Assembly: GCA_036785705.1 (NCBI GenBank)
Contig: JAWUZG010000084.1
Coordinates: 7,825,501 to 7,889,500, forward strand
Length of the DNA stretch: 64,000 nt
From: Acanthornis magna
Taxonomy: Eukaryota; Chordata; Aves; Passeriformes; Acanthizidae
Direction: 5' to 3'
Below the pieces are notes generated by a model. That model was not told the DNA's origin and searched no databases. It saw only the letters and a program-made list of their open reading frames with translations. Shown here piece by piece: positions 1-12,562 of the stretch (positions are counted from its first letter, which is position 1; each line of letters starts with the position of its first letter). Both the position numbers and the translations under genes were made by a program.

Positions 1-3000
1 GTAAGGTGTTATTTGTACGGTTTCTTCTACCCTCTGCAATGGCTCAGATCCTGGTGGGGACCCTGAGAAACAGGGCAGAATTTAAATTTAGTTAAATCAA
101 GTGCAAGGCAGCTAGTGCAAAAAGAGAAGAGCATCGAGTCAGGCACAAATATGCCTTGTATGAAAGCAACCTGGAGTGTCCCACATAGCTCCATTCTCAC
201 ATTCACACTCCAGCTATACCTCTGTTTGAGAAAAAAACCCCAACTTTCTCCTCTCACAGGGGAGAAATAAACATCTACTCAGATAACACTGCTTATCTTT
301 ATTAAGGACAGTAGATTGTAAGATTAAGATTGTAATTGTTGATGCTTACCCAGATCAAATCAGGACTGGGATGCATTTGTGATAAGAAAAGTCTCAGCAG
401 AGCAAACATTTGTTTTAATGAAAATACCTTCAAACTAAAGAAGGAAAGAAGAATTTAAGTTACCTGATTGGCACAAAAGGACTAGAAGGCAAATTACTGG
501 AAGTACATTTAAGCTGGAGATAGAGTCAAAGAAAAACACCACTGGCGTTTACAGAAAATAAAAAGTTTCACTGAGTATTGAAATCTGACCTCAATGTATA
601 ATTTCAAATCCTTTGAGACAGACACAACATTACAAGAGTGTATTTTTGATTCATCAGAGCCAAAGATTTTATAATCAGGGAAAAAGCCCTGACAACCTAT
701 TTTATATTTATATCCCAAATCAAAGAGACAAGATAAAAGGAATAACTTCTTTCTTCACCTAGTAATATTGACAGAGACAATAATATTTCTGATGCTAAAA
801 ATGGACTCTGATAGCTGAGAAAACAGAGAATTTGATTTTTTAAGAGAAGAGATCAGCAAACATCAGCAAAAATATCATGTTTATAGGGGCCTGGTTCTAA
901 GAATATGAACAAAAAACAGACATCTGGATTGGGGAGGTTTTCACTTTAGATTGACCATGAGAAAAATTATAGCCAAACTGCAGAAAATATACAGAGCTGA
1001 GGACTGTTTTGACCATCTCCTGCAATGGAGTACTTTGTTATGAGAATTTTAAGCAACATTTTAATGTTTTAAAGTGATAGACTTCCATATACCTTTTCTC
1101 TTTTTTGGAAGATGACCCTAATTCCCAGTTGCAATTTCACAACCAGAAATGTCATTCCAACAGAAATTAAACAGGAATTAAACCAGGCAAGGGTCAGGAC
1201 AAAGTCTGTGCCTGGGGATGTGTGGGAGCATGAGAGACCTCTGATCAGACAGGGAGCAAAGCCAACTCAGCTTCTGATGGGGAAAAAACAAAGCAAAACA
1301 ACAAAAAACAAGCAAACAACAAAAAGCCACCACATAACCAGAAAGATACCAGGGAATACCTGTAAATAAATAGCATTAATTTTATCTCTCCCTGTTCATT
1401 TCAACATTTCTGTTTTTCTTGCCTGTTTTCAGCTATTTATCATCCTCTCCCTGTTCCCTTTACTCCCACTCCTGCCTTGCCCTTCTGTGTAAACCACTGT
1501 AATTCTATTGCCAGAAAAACTCAGATACAAAATACCCATTCTCATTTTCCCATCAGCTGGTGTTACATTCTCCTGCATCTTTCCGCTCCATCCAACTAGC
1601 AACCTGCACAAGGCAGCAGCCACCTCCAGTCGCTTTTTCTGCACCTCCAGGTATAGGGAGGATAAATTCTTCTTGATCCTCCCACAGCCTCGCTGCTGGG
1701 CAGGTAACAGAAGGTTGAAACCTTCAAGAGGAAACTTTCTGAGTCACTATCACGCTCTGCAAAGTGTCACTTCATAATGACCACGAGCTAGAAGATAAGA
1801 ATGTCTCAAAACACAGGTATTTCTCTGATGAGCAGCTATAAAACACTCAGAAGTGTTGCATATATTCATAATTGGAGCTTCAAAGTCACAAAAGTCAAGA
1901 AAGTGCATTTTTCAAAAAATTCAAGACATGCCAGCTTTTCCTGAGAATTCTTTCCTGCCTCAGGGAAGCAAAGCACCACACTAGAGCATGTATTCCCAGC
2001 CTTCCACTCTCCTGCTAAGGGCTTTTTCCAGTGCTTTCTACACTGGGAGGGAAAATGCTGTTTGTTATGCCAGTTTCTAACACATTACAGGACCTGCATG
2101 CAGCATTACCATGCTTTTGTAATGTCATCCACAGCCCTGCTCGAGTTGCAAGAGCCATTAATCACAAGTTCAGCTCTTGCAGACCTCACTACAGGCTTTT
2201 TGCCACATGAGTGCACAGCACAAAAACCCACTGCTGATTCATAAGCATCAGCATTGCAACACTCAACAGCGAGAGGATTTTTCTATGCTTCATACAGCTC
2301 AACAAATAGAAAACAGTGAAACACACAGAGCAGAAATGGCCAAATCTCTAATATAGGCTGCAAAAACTCTTTTAGATCTGATGTACCTTCCTCTTAGCAG
2401 TGCTTTTCCACCTCAGTTAAGTACTACCTGTTAGACAATCAGAAACAAATTTCTTGGAAGCTGCCTGTGCTTATTTATCAATTCCAGTCTTTGATAAAAA
2501 TATAGATCTGAACTGAATAAGTTTTTTTCACAGTGAAATAAAAATAACTTCTCTTCACTGACTGAAGAGAAATTAAGACAAGAGATGGGGAGAGAACTTC
2601 TTTAGATAAATCAGTTTCTAAAAAATATAAGCTATAAGTCCATGAAAACCTAGAACATCTAAGTACAGCAATACCTTGTCTGGCAAAATCATCTGTTTTC
2701 TTCAAGAACTTTTGCTGCTAAAGTGTTTTTCCAAATAATAGTATGGTATAAGACAATATTTCTTAAGTTTGTGTTCCTCAAGAGATTGCACAGAATTTCT
2801 GAAATAGGATATAGCCCAACATTACAGCCATTCTGAAAATATGAGCTGTTCCATAAAACTGTTCATCCCCACAGCCAATTCTCCTCTCGTTGAGGAATAT
2901 AGTTAGGGCAGATAGCTCCATTTGCAGCTTACACTGCAGCTTACATACCAACCTGAGCATTAGAAGTGTTCTTCAACATCACAATACCCTCAGAGACACA

Positions 3001-6000
3001 GGGTAAAAGAGCTACCTAGATCCCTTTTCTTGGGAAACTTTCCTTTTCATATTTTTCCATACACATTTCTCAGCTATATAAGTTATTGTTGTTAAGTACC
3101 CATGCTTATCTATCAGTGACATAAAGTGACTGTGGCCATGCCACAACTCAAACAAAAGATTAATATCCCAAGGTTCAAGCTGAAATAACTGTTTACTCAC
3201 AGAGCAGATGCGTGTTTTCTTCCTCTTCAGCTAAAGAAAGACTCATCCACTCAGCTGCTTCCAAGAAATAGTTTTGGCCTTGACCAGTTCAGCTGGGATT
3301 AATTTGAGGAACATGACAAAGCATAGTCAGCTGTAAGAGCATTTGGCTGCAGAATAGCCCTGCAATAAACATCTGTGTTACTTCAGAAGGACTGAAGAGA
3401 CAGGTACTCAGCTGCTATATATTGCCTTTTGTCTAGAAAACATTGAAATCAGGGCTGAAACACACCAGAAACCTAGTTGTAGCTTGCTTCATCAAGATCA
3501 GTAGCATTTGGGAATTTTATGGCTTTTGGCCCTGATTTAGGAACACCCTAAATCATGTGCTTTAAAGTCTACTGGGTCAGAAACCCGTTTGCTTGCTGCG
3601 ATGATCTGGCCCTATGTCTCTGCTCCCTAGAACACTGAAGCCTTTTTCCATCATCAGCCTGGTGACACCAGCTGTATTTCAGAAGCTGTTGGCCCTGATT
3701 TGCTGCCCTGGTTTGAGCATGAACAGCTATGCTTCAGCTCCTCATGTTTCTCTCTAGTAGCAAATGCCCAAATCATGTGTTTTGTAACCAAGGCAAAAGC
3801 ACTGGGGTAACTTTACTGCTGAATTTGTAAAATTCTCATTGCTATCAAGCTAGAGCAGGTGTTCTGCCAGCTTAGGTTTACTGAAGTTAACTAGCAAATC
3901 AAAAAAGGTAATTTCCATGGTTGTCTGCAATGTTTAATGCCAATGAAGTAGCACACATGAGTTTCTGTGTGGAGAAAATGAGTTAAATTTCACCAATGAC
4001 AAGCAGTAACCAACAATCCACCTGTAAACAAAAGCACCACTCTGTCCCTAACAGAACACAGCAGAGGATTGATGTGCCCCTAAACATGTTTACATGTTTA
4101 TTTAAGCTTGCCGAGCTGACAGAAGAACGCAAGCATCTGAGTGCTCGTGCTTGTATGGGCAGTGATTTGAGCTGAGTTTGAGAAACACAAAGCAGGGATG
4201 GCTTCCCAGGAGCCAGCTCACAGCTGAATCCATGCCAACAGTTGTTCTGGGACACTGGGTGCACCCCCACCTTTGCCATTATGGAAACACGGAATTTTAT
4301 TACACCTTTTTGCCACAACCCACATTCTTCAATGGTTCCCCATCAGAGAAGAGCCTCCCCGTCTCTCTCATCTGCTCATAGTTCTCTCAGCCAGGCCTAG
4401 GCAGGACTTAAAACACATGAGACTCAGAACTTTGGTCTCAGGTGGCTGAGAACTGAGCCTAAATTTTACATCAAGATTCGTTGGATGCTATCAAGACAGC
4501 AGACAATAAATTCTGTGAGAACACACACACACATATCTACATTACTCCATTAAAAAAGCCTAATTCTTGGTGCATTCTACAAAATAACTCTCAGCTCTCT
4601 CTGCTGACATAAGGAGATCTGTCCAATATTTTAATTTCAAAAGCAGTTAGAGATAACAAATCCCCCTCCCCTACTCTCAAGATAAAAATAATCCAGTCTC
4701 TAGGAACTAAATCAATAACAGTGTTAAAGGGTGATAAAGACAGTTTGGGAATTAGATTTGTTTTTAATGCCAAGAGAGTAGGCTCTTATGACTAATAACA
4801 TAGGAGGTATTCAATTTCTTCCCAGCTATACCTGAATGCACCCGATTGCAACACTAATATATCATGAATTTGATGAATGTCATGGTATTTTTCCAGTAAT
4901 TTACTCAAATCACTGGTGCATTTGAGGTATAGGTAGTGTTTGAAAACAGCAAATGAACCCTTACCAGAGAAAAATTAGCGTTGAAATATCAAAGCAAAAG
5001 CAGGCAACTTTACAAGGCAGGGTGGTCTTCCAAAAATCAGCCTTTTGCCTTTAGTCAGCCTTTAGCAGCACAATGAAAATGCCCTCACGTGCTGAAGAAG
5101 ACCAGAATTTTTGACCCTCAATCCTACTGGTGCCACAGCTTTTAATTTCTTATTATTCCTGAGAGAGGCACATGAGCTGAAAGCTGGCAGAGATTCTGTA
5201 GCAGCACAACAGATGACATCACTGTACACCTGTGGGAAGTGCCCTGTCCTGCAACAGCTGCAGTAAGCACCAAAGAGCATATTCATATTATTGGGTTGAG
5301 CTTTCTGCCTTCCTGTATCAAAGACAAGAAGGGAAAGACCCATGGGCCAAGATCCAGAAGTTCATTAATTTGCTGGCCTCTGATACAAGGGCTGTGCCAT
5401 GACCCTGACAAAAGAGGTACAAGAAGATATTTTTCTGGTGTTCTCACAGAGGCAGAAGGACGTGCAAATATGTAGACCATGCTCATATGACTTTGCAATT
5501 CTTATTTTCTGTTCCTCTCCCCCCAGAGCATGGATCTGCTAGAGAAATCTTTGTGCATGGCTGTTCTTAAAGCATGGAAGGCAACAGAACCCCATCCCAC
5601 AGCTGAGATTTCTTAGCCCTACAAAAATGACAGTGTTAAACAACAAAAGCATAGATAAAAGCTCTTTTAAAACTAATGCATCCATGTCTAGACTAGGAAA
5701 AGCTTGGTAGAGAAGTCTTATTACTATTAGACATTTCCTGGTATTTTTCTGCCCACTAAGCAGAGAAGCATTTTGAAGAGCTCCAATCACAGTGGAACAG
5801 AAGGGGAAATATTATACTAATTTCCTCTTGGCTTTTAAACACAGAGAAAGAAAATTCACCTTTTGCATTTTTGGGGTTTGGTTGCCACCCCTTTCCCTGT
5901 TATTAGGGCTCTGCTGGGAGGGATTATGTGAGATGTTCCCCATGCATCAGCCTCCAGAAGAGCGGCCAAGTATTCTTACCTTTTTGAGCTGCTTCTCTTC

Positions 6001-8106
6001 CACCCCTCATACTCTTTTTGTGTGCTATATTTATCTATTCTGCTTTCTATTTTAATATTCAGCACCTTAACTATTGCAGTTTCCAATATCTCCTCAAGAT
6101 GCATCCTTCTACTCCAGGGAAGCAAGAGTAACGTGCCATAAATGCCACCTACCCCTTTAAAGAGAGCAGAATTTGGTCCTGCTCCACAATCAGTCCTTTA
6201 AGAGAAACATCTGACGTAAGCAACTCTCCTGCATATCTACTCATGCTGTGATGTATTCCTTAAATTTTTTGTGAAAAAGCAATTTGTGCATAGAGTTTGC
6301 TAATTCTTTGTCAGGCAAACACACCTATTGATTAAATATCACTAATAACTCAAACCAAAAGCAGATTGTGGTCAAAGAAGTGCCTGGGTACTTCTGGGCC
6401 ACAGTACAAGCTGCAGATGAGGGAAAAACTCCCATTTCTGGCCTGCTTGCACATATCCCTATTTATATGGAAGAGAAAGGAAAGCAAAGCCAGGCTACAT
6501 GTAATCATAAACTCATCTATATATATAACATGTAGTTAATCACAGAGATTTAAGGCAAAAGTACTTGGATGACAGCTATTTGGATGAGTAGGAAATAACC
6601 ATGAATGGGAGTACAATCTTGCAGACTTGGTCCTGCTGGACCCTGAGCAGTGCTGTAATTCCTTTCTCTCCAAACACACGGCTGTCAAATTCCATTGGAA
6701 TTGCCTTGAACTATGAAGTGAGCACCTTTCTGGTCTGAAGCCAGACTGCAAGCCAAGGGGGCAGAGAGGGAAAATTGTCTCTGGGACAACAAGTTCTACC
6801 TCCACCTCATAACCATTTCTTGCTGACATTGGAATAATCATGTGGAAGTGAAGGAGCACATGGAGGCACTTTAAAAGCCCATAAGGAACTAGAGAGGAGA
6901 TAGATTATCCAGCACTACAGTATCTCTCTCTGTCCATGGTGTTTGTGTTTTTTCCTCAACTCTGACAGGTTGAACAGCTCTTTCTTTATGTCTGGAGAAT
7001 GAGCAGCTTTTATTGCCTGCACAGAGATTTCCAGGTAAGAGCCTTATCACTTTCAATTATTATTTCAGTGAGCTTTGATGAGCTATAGAGAACAATGCTT
7101 GTTTGGATGAAGTCTGGATAGTTGCAAGAGAACTGCTAGCTGAGAGTTATTCACATTTATTGGTCTGTAAATTGTTTCACTGTCTCATCACAATGCTAGG
7201 TTAGAACATGACTTTGTGTTTACTTAAAGAGCTCCTTTCATCTCAGAGGGATTACATCAGCACATGCTGGCACGCAGCTACCTCTGGGGTGTTATTCTGT
7301 TTCCATAAAAGCCATGGAAACACTGACAGTGCAAAGTGTGAAATCCAGGGAGCACAGCAGAGAGCTGTGCAGCCTCAGACCAAGGGGCTGCCAGCTCAGC
7401 ATCCTGTCTGCAGCACGAGCACATGTGGACACACAGAGAAAACAATTAATAAGGTCTCAAATATATGCCTTAAAATTAAAAAAAAAGTTTTAAAATGATA
7501 CTTCTCTTTTCAGCCTTCAAGTATTTTCAGTTCAGGGCATTTCCTGAATCCATATGACAAACTTACATCCACAGCTTTCTCTGGCAAGCAGCTCCCCATC
7601 TGCTGCTTGCTGTGTGAAAACCCACTTCCTTTTCCTTGTTTTGATCATGTCTCCCACTAGCTTGGTTTGCTCTGACTCCTGGTTCTTGTACTATAAAACA
7701 GTCTGAGGCTTAAGGACACACTAAACTGGGAGGAAAGGAAAAGCTCATTGTATGTAGGGCTCTCTCTTTCCCCCATTCCCCCCACAAAATAAGAGAGGAA
7801 GGCAGACCTTGGCAACCCCCACAAACCCTTTGAGAGCAAGTATTTATACACAAATATTATGCTTTCTTAAAATACCAAGGGAAAACAATGAGGGGGAAAT
7901 CCCCCTTCAATTACTTGAGCTGAGGTTTGCACAAAATGCTGCTTTTAACAGCCTCAGACACAAAGATTTCTGGTTTTTTTTTTTTTTTAATTCAGAATAA
8001 TTGCCCAGAATCCAAACAAAACAAGTAGCCCCTTACACCCGCTTCCAGCTGCCAGGATCTGGAATCACTGCAGCTGACAAGAGAGACAATTTTTGACCCC
8101 ACAGCA
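1..8106. other. Non-coding sequence, no gene seen
   Basis: AT-rich sequence. All open frames are short (up to about 111 codons), lack family resemblance and have no paired splice signals that I could connect. It contains only minor low-complexity patches, such as A-rich 1276-1326 and a brief CA run at 4520-4532. Fragments of SPON1, expected near here by synteny, were not recognised. Confidence 0.6.
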
Positions 8107-8289
8107 TCTCCCTCCCTCCCTCCCTCCCTCCCTCCCTCCCTCCCTCCCTCCCTCCCTCCCTCCCTCCCTCCCTCCCTCCCTTCCTCCCTTCCTTCCTTCC
8201 TTCCTTCCTTCCTTCCTTCCTTCCTTCCTTCCTTCCTTCCTTCCTTCCTTCCTTCCTTCCTTCCTTCCTTCCATACTTCCTTCCTTCCC
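8107..8289. repeat. Long pyrimidine microsatellite, (CCCT)n followed by (CCTT)n
   Basis: About 18 CCCT units (8108-8181) pass into about 22 CCTT units (8182-8270), then an interrupted end (ccatacttcc) to 8289. The plus strand is almost pure pyrimidine and the minus strand almost pure purine over about 180 bp, a composition able to form triplex (H-DNA). All reading frames stay open through it, creating Pro/Leu/Ser/Phe-rich or Gly/Arg/Glu/Lys-rich artefact frames. Confidence 0.97.
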
Positions 8290-11068
8290 ACCAGAACTGT
8301 GAGTTTTCCTGCACTTTACAGACAGGTCTGCCATAAACCGGTAAGCACCAAGCCGCCTGATTGCTTACTTACTGCCTCAACCACCTCTTGACTCTGTCAT
8401 GAAACCAAAGTTTGCAATAAAAACTGGCAAATGCTCCAGCTAAAAACTCTCTGGTAGCACAATCTGTCTATAATGACAAGTGCTGTTTACTTCAATCAGA
8501 ACAATAAGTGAGTTTTTCTGCAGCTGGAGCACTGCAGGAGGGTTTGGAGGCATAAGGAGATTCAAAATATAGATATTAAATATTTGATATATTTCAATAT
8601 GGCATCTCATTTTCTCCCCTGTTAATAGAGGTGCTAACATCTTAATTTTGAATGGAATGCGGATTACATGCCATGTTACATTCGTTGTTAAAACTAACAT
8701 TAGATATGTGCAGAAAACACAGATTAGAGTTGTCCTAAAGAGTAGACTTGATTTTAGAATATTTCCTCCTCCCACTTTATGTACAGCAAATTTCCTGTAT
8801 CCCGCCTTGTAACGACTTAGTTGATAAGCTACAACATCCAACAAGTTATGCTTCTACACCTAACTTTTTTTACATATGAAATTTTCTGCTAGAATAATTC
8901 ACACTGACACTAACCAAGAAAATCACAATTCTCATTACATCTTTAGAAAACAACACAGAGAAGGAGAAAGTAAATAAAGCTGTCAAGCACTGAAGTGAAA
9001 CTGGGAAAATCAATTCCACACTGTAAATAATAATGGCTGCTATGTCTGTGGTGACAAACATTATCCCAATCCTTAGTAAAAGATGCAGAGTGTCAGAGTA
9101 TTGGTTAAAGTGGGCCAGAATAGCTCCCTCACCCATTTAATGCCAGCAGAAAGCAAGTTTGGGTTCATTTGTCTGCATGCTAAGTATCAGGCAGCATGTT
9201 GATAACATACCTGCCCTGCCATGCTTGTAGATTGCCTGAATGCTCCACAGTGATACTTTAAATATCTTTGTGCTTGGCTTCTTCATCTGCCCTTCATGAG
9301 AAGACTGGAAGTGCTGTCTGAGCTTCAGGGTCCATAGAAACATATTGAGATATTTACAGACACAAAAAAAAAAGTCTTAAAAAGTCTTAAAAAGGCAAAT
9401 GGCTGTAAAGGTGCTGAATAAATCTTGTTTGTAGTTACAATTAAATGGTGCCATAAATTATTTTTATTTCTCATAGAGTTTGTTGTTATTTTTTTAAAGT
9501 GATACTCAGGTGGTTCTGTCATTTTCATTCAGAAGCCTAAAGCAAATCAGCACAAAATGCTTCATCATGCCCAGAGGAATAAACAATCTTCTTCCATGGA
9601 CTGTGCCCCGGTGGAATGAGCCAAACCATTTCTTTTTTCACTTTCTGTTTTGAAAAAGCCAGTATTTGTTCATGTATAGTGCATACACTGTCCAAAATGT
9701 GAAATATCTTTTATCATTGAACAGAGGAGATTCTGACAGACAGACCCCTGTGTTGTACTTCCAGGTCTTTACTGAAATCTGGCACTGAATAGAGCTACTC
9801 CAGCCAGGGGAATATTTATCACAAGAGTGCAACGGGGAAGAGATTTCTAAAAGAGAAAGGGGAGCCTCAATCTTCTGAGTTCAAAGATAGAATCAAACTT
9901 TTAAAACTTGCAAGCTGGTGCTGCCCAGGCACCCTGTGCCTCTCAATGCCTGGATTTGTCTGGAAAGTGCCAGACCCCGTGTGGCTGTGGGTGCAGGTCC
10001 TGAGCTGGTCCCTCGCATTTTACTCACAATTAGATTACCAGCCACAATTAGATTTTGCCATTCTCTCTCTTCTCTTCCAATATTAATTGCATCACTCCTC
10101 TGCACCCATTTCATTACAAAATAAACACTACACTGTACAAAAAAAGGAGACCCCCCCTGCTATTGCTTTCCTTTCAGGTCCCATGAATCCTCTGGTAGTA
10201 CATCAGGGAACTACAGCTGGGCTGGTGTCTTGTGCCACAACAGACTACATTTTCCTGATAAAGTAGTCAGCAACACATTTGAGAAAGTCTGTTGTGGCAC
10301 CTTTTCCCAGAGAAAACTGAATTTGGTGTACCTGAGAAGCAGAATCAAAGTCTTTCTCAGCATCTCAGGCATAGCACATTCCTAGGAATGGCCTCCAAAA
10401 TTTCGGTAGATGTGATCAAAAAAAGGATGTTTATTTTTTCCCCCCTAAACGTGATAAACTTACTATGCTGACCCTCAGCATCAATGAGATATCCAATATA
10501 CTTGAAGGCTTTAAGTCTGGAGCTAATAGTACATTCATATAAAGGTTTTACACACATCAATAACTTCAATTTTAAATTTTCTTTTACATGCCTTGGATAT
10601 ATTTGTTTGAAATATAAGCTGAGAAGGAAAGAAAACTATGCACTGGAATCAACCGGGAAAAATATGTCATTGCAGAATTTTCAAGGTTTTTTTGCTAAGA
10701 AATCATTCTAATGAAGAATTGAGAACACTAAATTTAAAATGGCAAGACGTGCTGTTTCAAGCAGCAGTGATCCGTTTTGACTTGCTTTCTATATTCCATA
10801 GAAATCAAAACAACATGTTTTGACAGCATTCTGTCAAGATTATTAGCGGTAATTAATCAATTCCCACAAAACATTTCAATTTCAGCAGGAAACTAGAACT
10901 GCCAAGATTGTTGGTGGATCTGGTAGAAGCGCAGCAACAAAACCCATTCTGTCTCAGAGGTCTCAGGTAACAATTTCTAGGTGTTTATACAGAATGTACT
11001 TCATCTGTCTGCATCAAAACACATAATTTGTTACCGGGGTTAGTTGTGCTTACATTTTTTCTGCCACA
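8290..11068. other. Non-coding sequence, no gene seen
   Basis: There are no coding signals. A short duplicated aagtctta word occurs in the A-rich run at 9363-9393, and the inverted repeat near 10.26 kb is listed separately. The 134-codon open frame at 8440-8844 on the minus strand resembles nothing I know. Confidence 0.6.
10232..10300. repeat. Inverted repeat with 15-bp perfect arms
   Basis: The left arm gtgccacaacagact (10232-10246) is the exact reverse complement of agtctgttgtggcac (10286-10300), separated by 39 bases. A smaller nested pair, gactac (10243-10248) and gtagtc (10263-10268), offers an alternative hairpin. It could be a short mobile-element remnant or a structured RNA. No known family is recognised. 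Confidence 0.7.
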
Positions 11069-11221
11069 TCCCTGGGAGGGTTCAAGGCCAGGCTGGACAA
11101 GGCTCTGAGCAACCTGGTCTAGTTGAAGATGTCCCTGCTCACTGCAGGAGGCTTGAACTAGATGAACTAGACTTCAAGGGTCCCTTCCAACACAAACTAT
11201 TCTATGATTTTATGATTCTAT
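11069..11221 (+). mobile_element. CR1 LINE 3' tail, plus orientation
   Basis: The segment runs ccctgggagggttcaaggcc ... ggctggacaaggctctgagc ... and ends in the CR1 hallmark ttctatgattttatgattct. It is a 5'-truncated copy of about 150 bp, typical of avian CR1 insertions. Confidence 0.9.
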
Positions 11222-12248
11222 TCCCAAAAACTCTCTTTTTCTACATTTTCATTACTCTCCTTTCAGGCTCACAGTACAGTGTCTGTGTGGCCACACAGAT
11301 TCTCAACACAATGCAGAACACAGACATTTGGCAGCTCTTGTAAATACAGACATATTACTTCATACTTATGGGACAAAGCATCATGGAAGCTTAGAAGTTC
11401 CACTCACTAGGCAGTGCCGATCTTTTGAAAAAGATATTTTCTTAATTTCCAGTAATGCTCACAAGTGGCAGAAGTAAAGAACTGTGACCCTGGAGATGGA
11501 GCTGCCCAGGGGAGGAAGCTGTGTTTAAACCTCTACAAGAGGATATGGTTTTTTGGCTCCTGCTTACCCATATTCCTGTATTTCACTCCTTACCCTGCCG
11601 GTTTCACCTGTTCTTCTCTGCCCTAACACCTCTGTTTTATGCCATCATGCCATGAATTCTCTCATACAGAACACCTGCATTTCCCACAGCTGCACCCTCA
11701 CAGGAAGAGCACAAGCCTAGAAAAAGACACCCTCGGCACAGCCACAGACTCAGGAGAGGGAAGTCATATTTTTTATCACTTACACAAACTCCTGAAATTA
11801 TTACTTTATCAGTTCAGCACATCGGTACATAGTATAAAACCAGAATTGTCAAAGATCAATATAAACAGACAGGCACTCCCTGTAAGTTTTCCAGGTTCAG
11901 TACTCCCGGTTCATGCTATTTAGCAGCTGCCCAGCTGTGCACCCAAAAGCATGTGCAATGAAACTCTCATGTCAGAGCTAATTTCATGTGATTCTGAATG
12001 AGCAACTTTGCCACCACTGTGTTAGAAGCAGCTAGGCTGTTTGAAACTTTTATGAAGATGTGTGCATTAAAGAAGAACAAGGAAATCTATTTGTGTCCTC
12101 TATCATCTTCCCTTACACCAGGGTGGCCCCAAGACTGGGACTGGAACGGGCCATCAAGCACTGTACAGAGGTAGGGCACTACCTGAATCTGAACTGAAAA
12201 GCCAGAAGGAGCACTTCCTTTGTTTTCTTTTTGAGAACTGTGCTGACA

Positions 12249-12562
12249 ATCCTAGAAAAGCTTGGGTTGGAAGGGACCTTAAGGTCATCTAGTTCCAAGC
12301 CCCTGGCATGGGCAGAGATGCCATCCACTAGACAAGTTTAGTAAAAGCCTCATCCAACCTGTCCTTGAACATTTCCATGGAAGCCACAATTTCTCTGGGC
12401 AACCTGTGCCAGTGCCTCACCACCCTCACGGTAAAGAATTTCTTCCTGATATCTAATCTAAATCTCTTCTCTTTTAGTTTAAAACCATTCCCCCTTGTCC
12501 TATTGCTATCAGCCCATGTAAAAAGTCACTCTCCCTCTCTTTTATAATCCTCAAGAGTAGGT
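12249..12562 (-). mobile_element. CR1 LINE 3' fragment, minus orientation
   Basis: Read on the plus strand it begins with the reversed CR1 end (cttgggttggaagggacctt), followed by ccactagacaagttt, cctgtccttgaacatttcca, gtaaagaatttcttcctgat and ccattcccccttgtcc. About 310 bp of the element remain. Confidence 0.93.

Noticed and set aside
7992..8334. Several open frames encoding Gly/Arg/Glu/Lys or Pro/Leu/Ser/Phe repeats
   Set aside because: They are translations of the CCCT/CCTT microsatellite in all frames. A tetranucleotide repeat without stops is always open.
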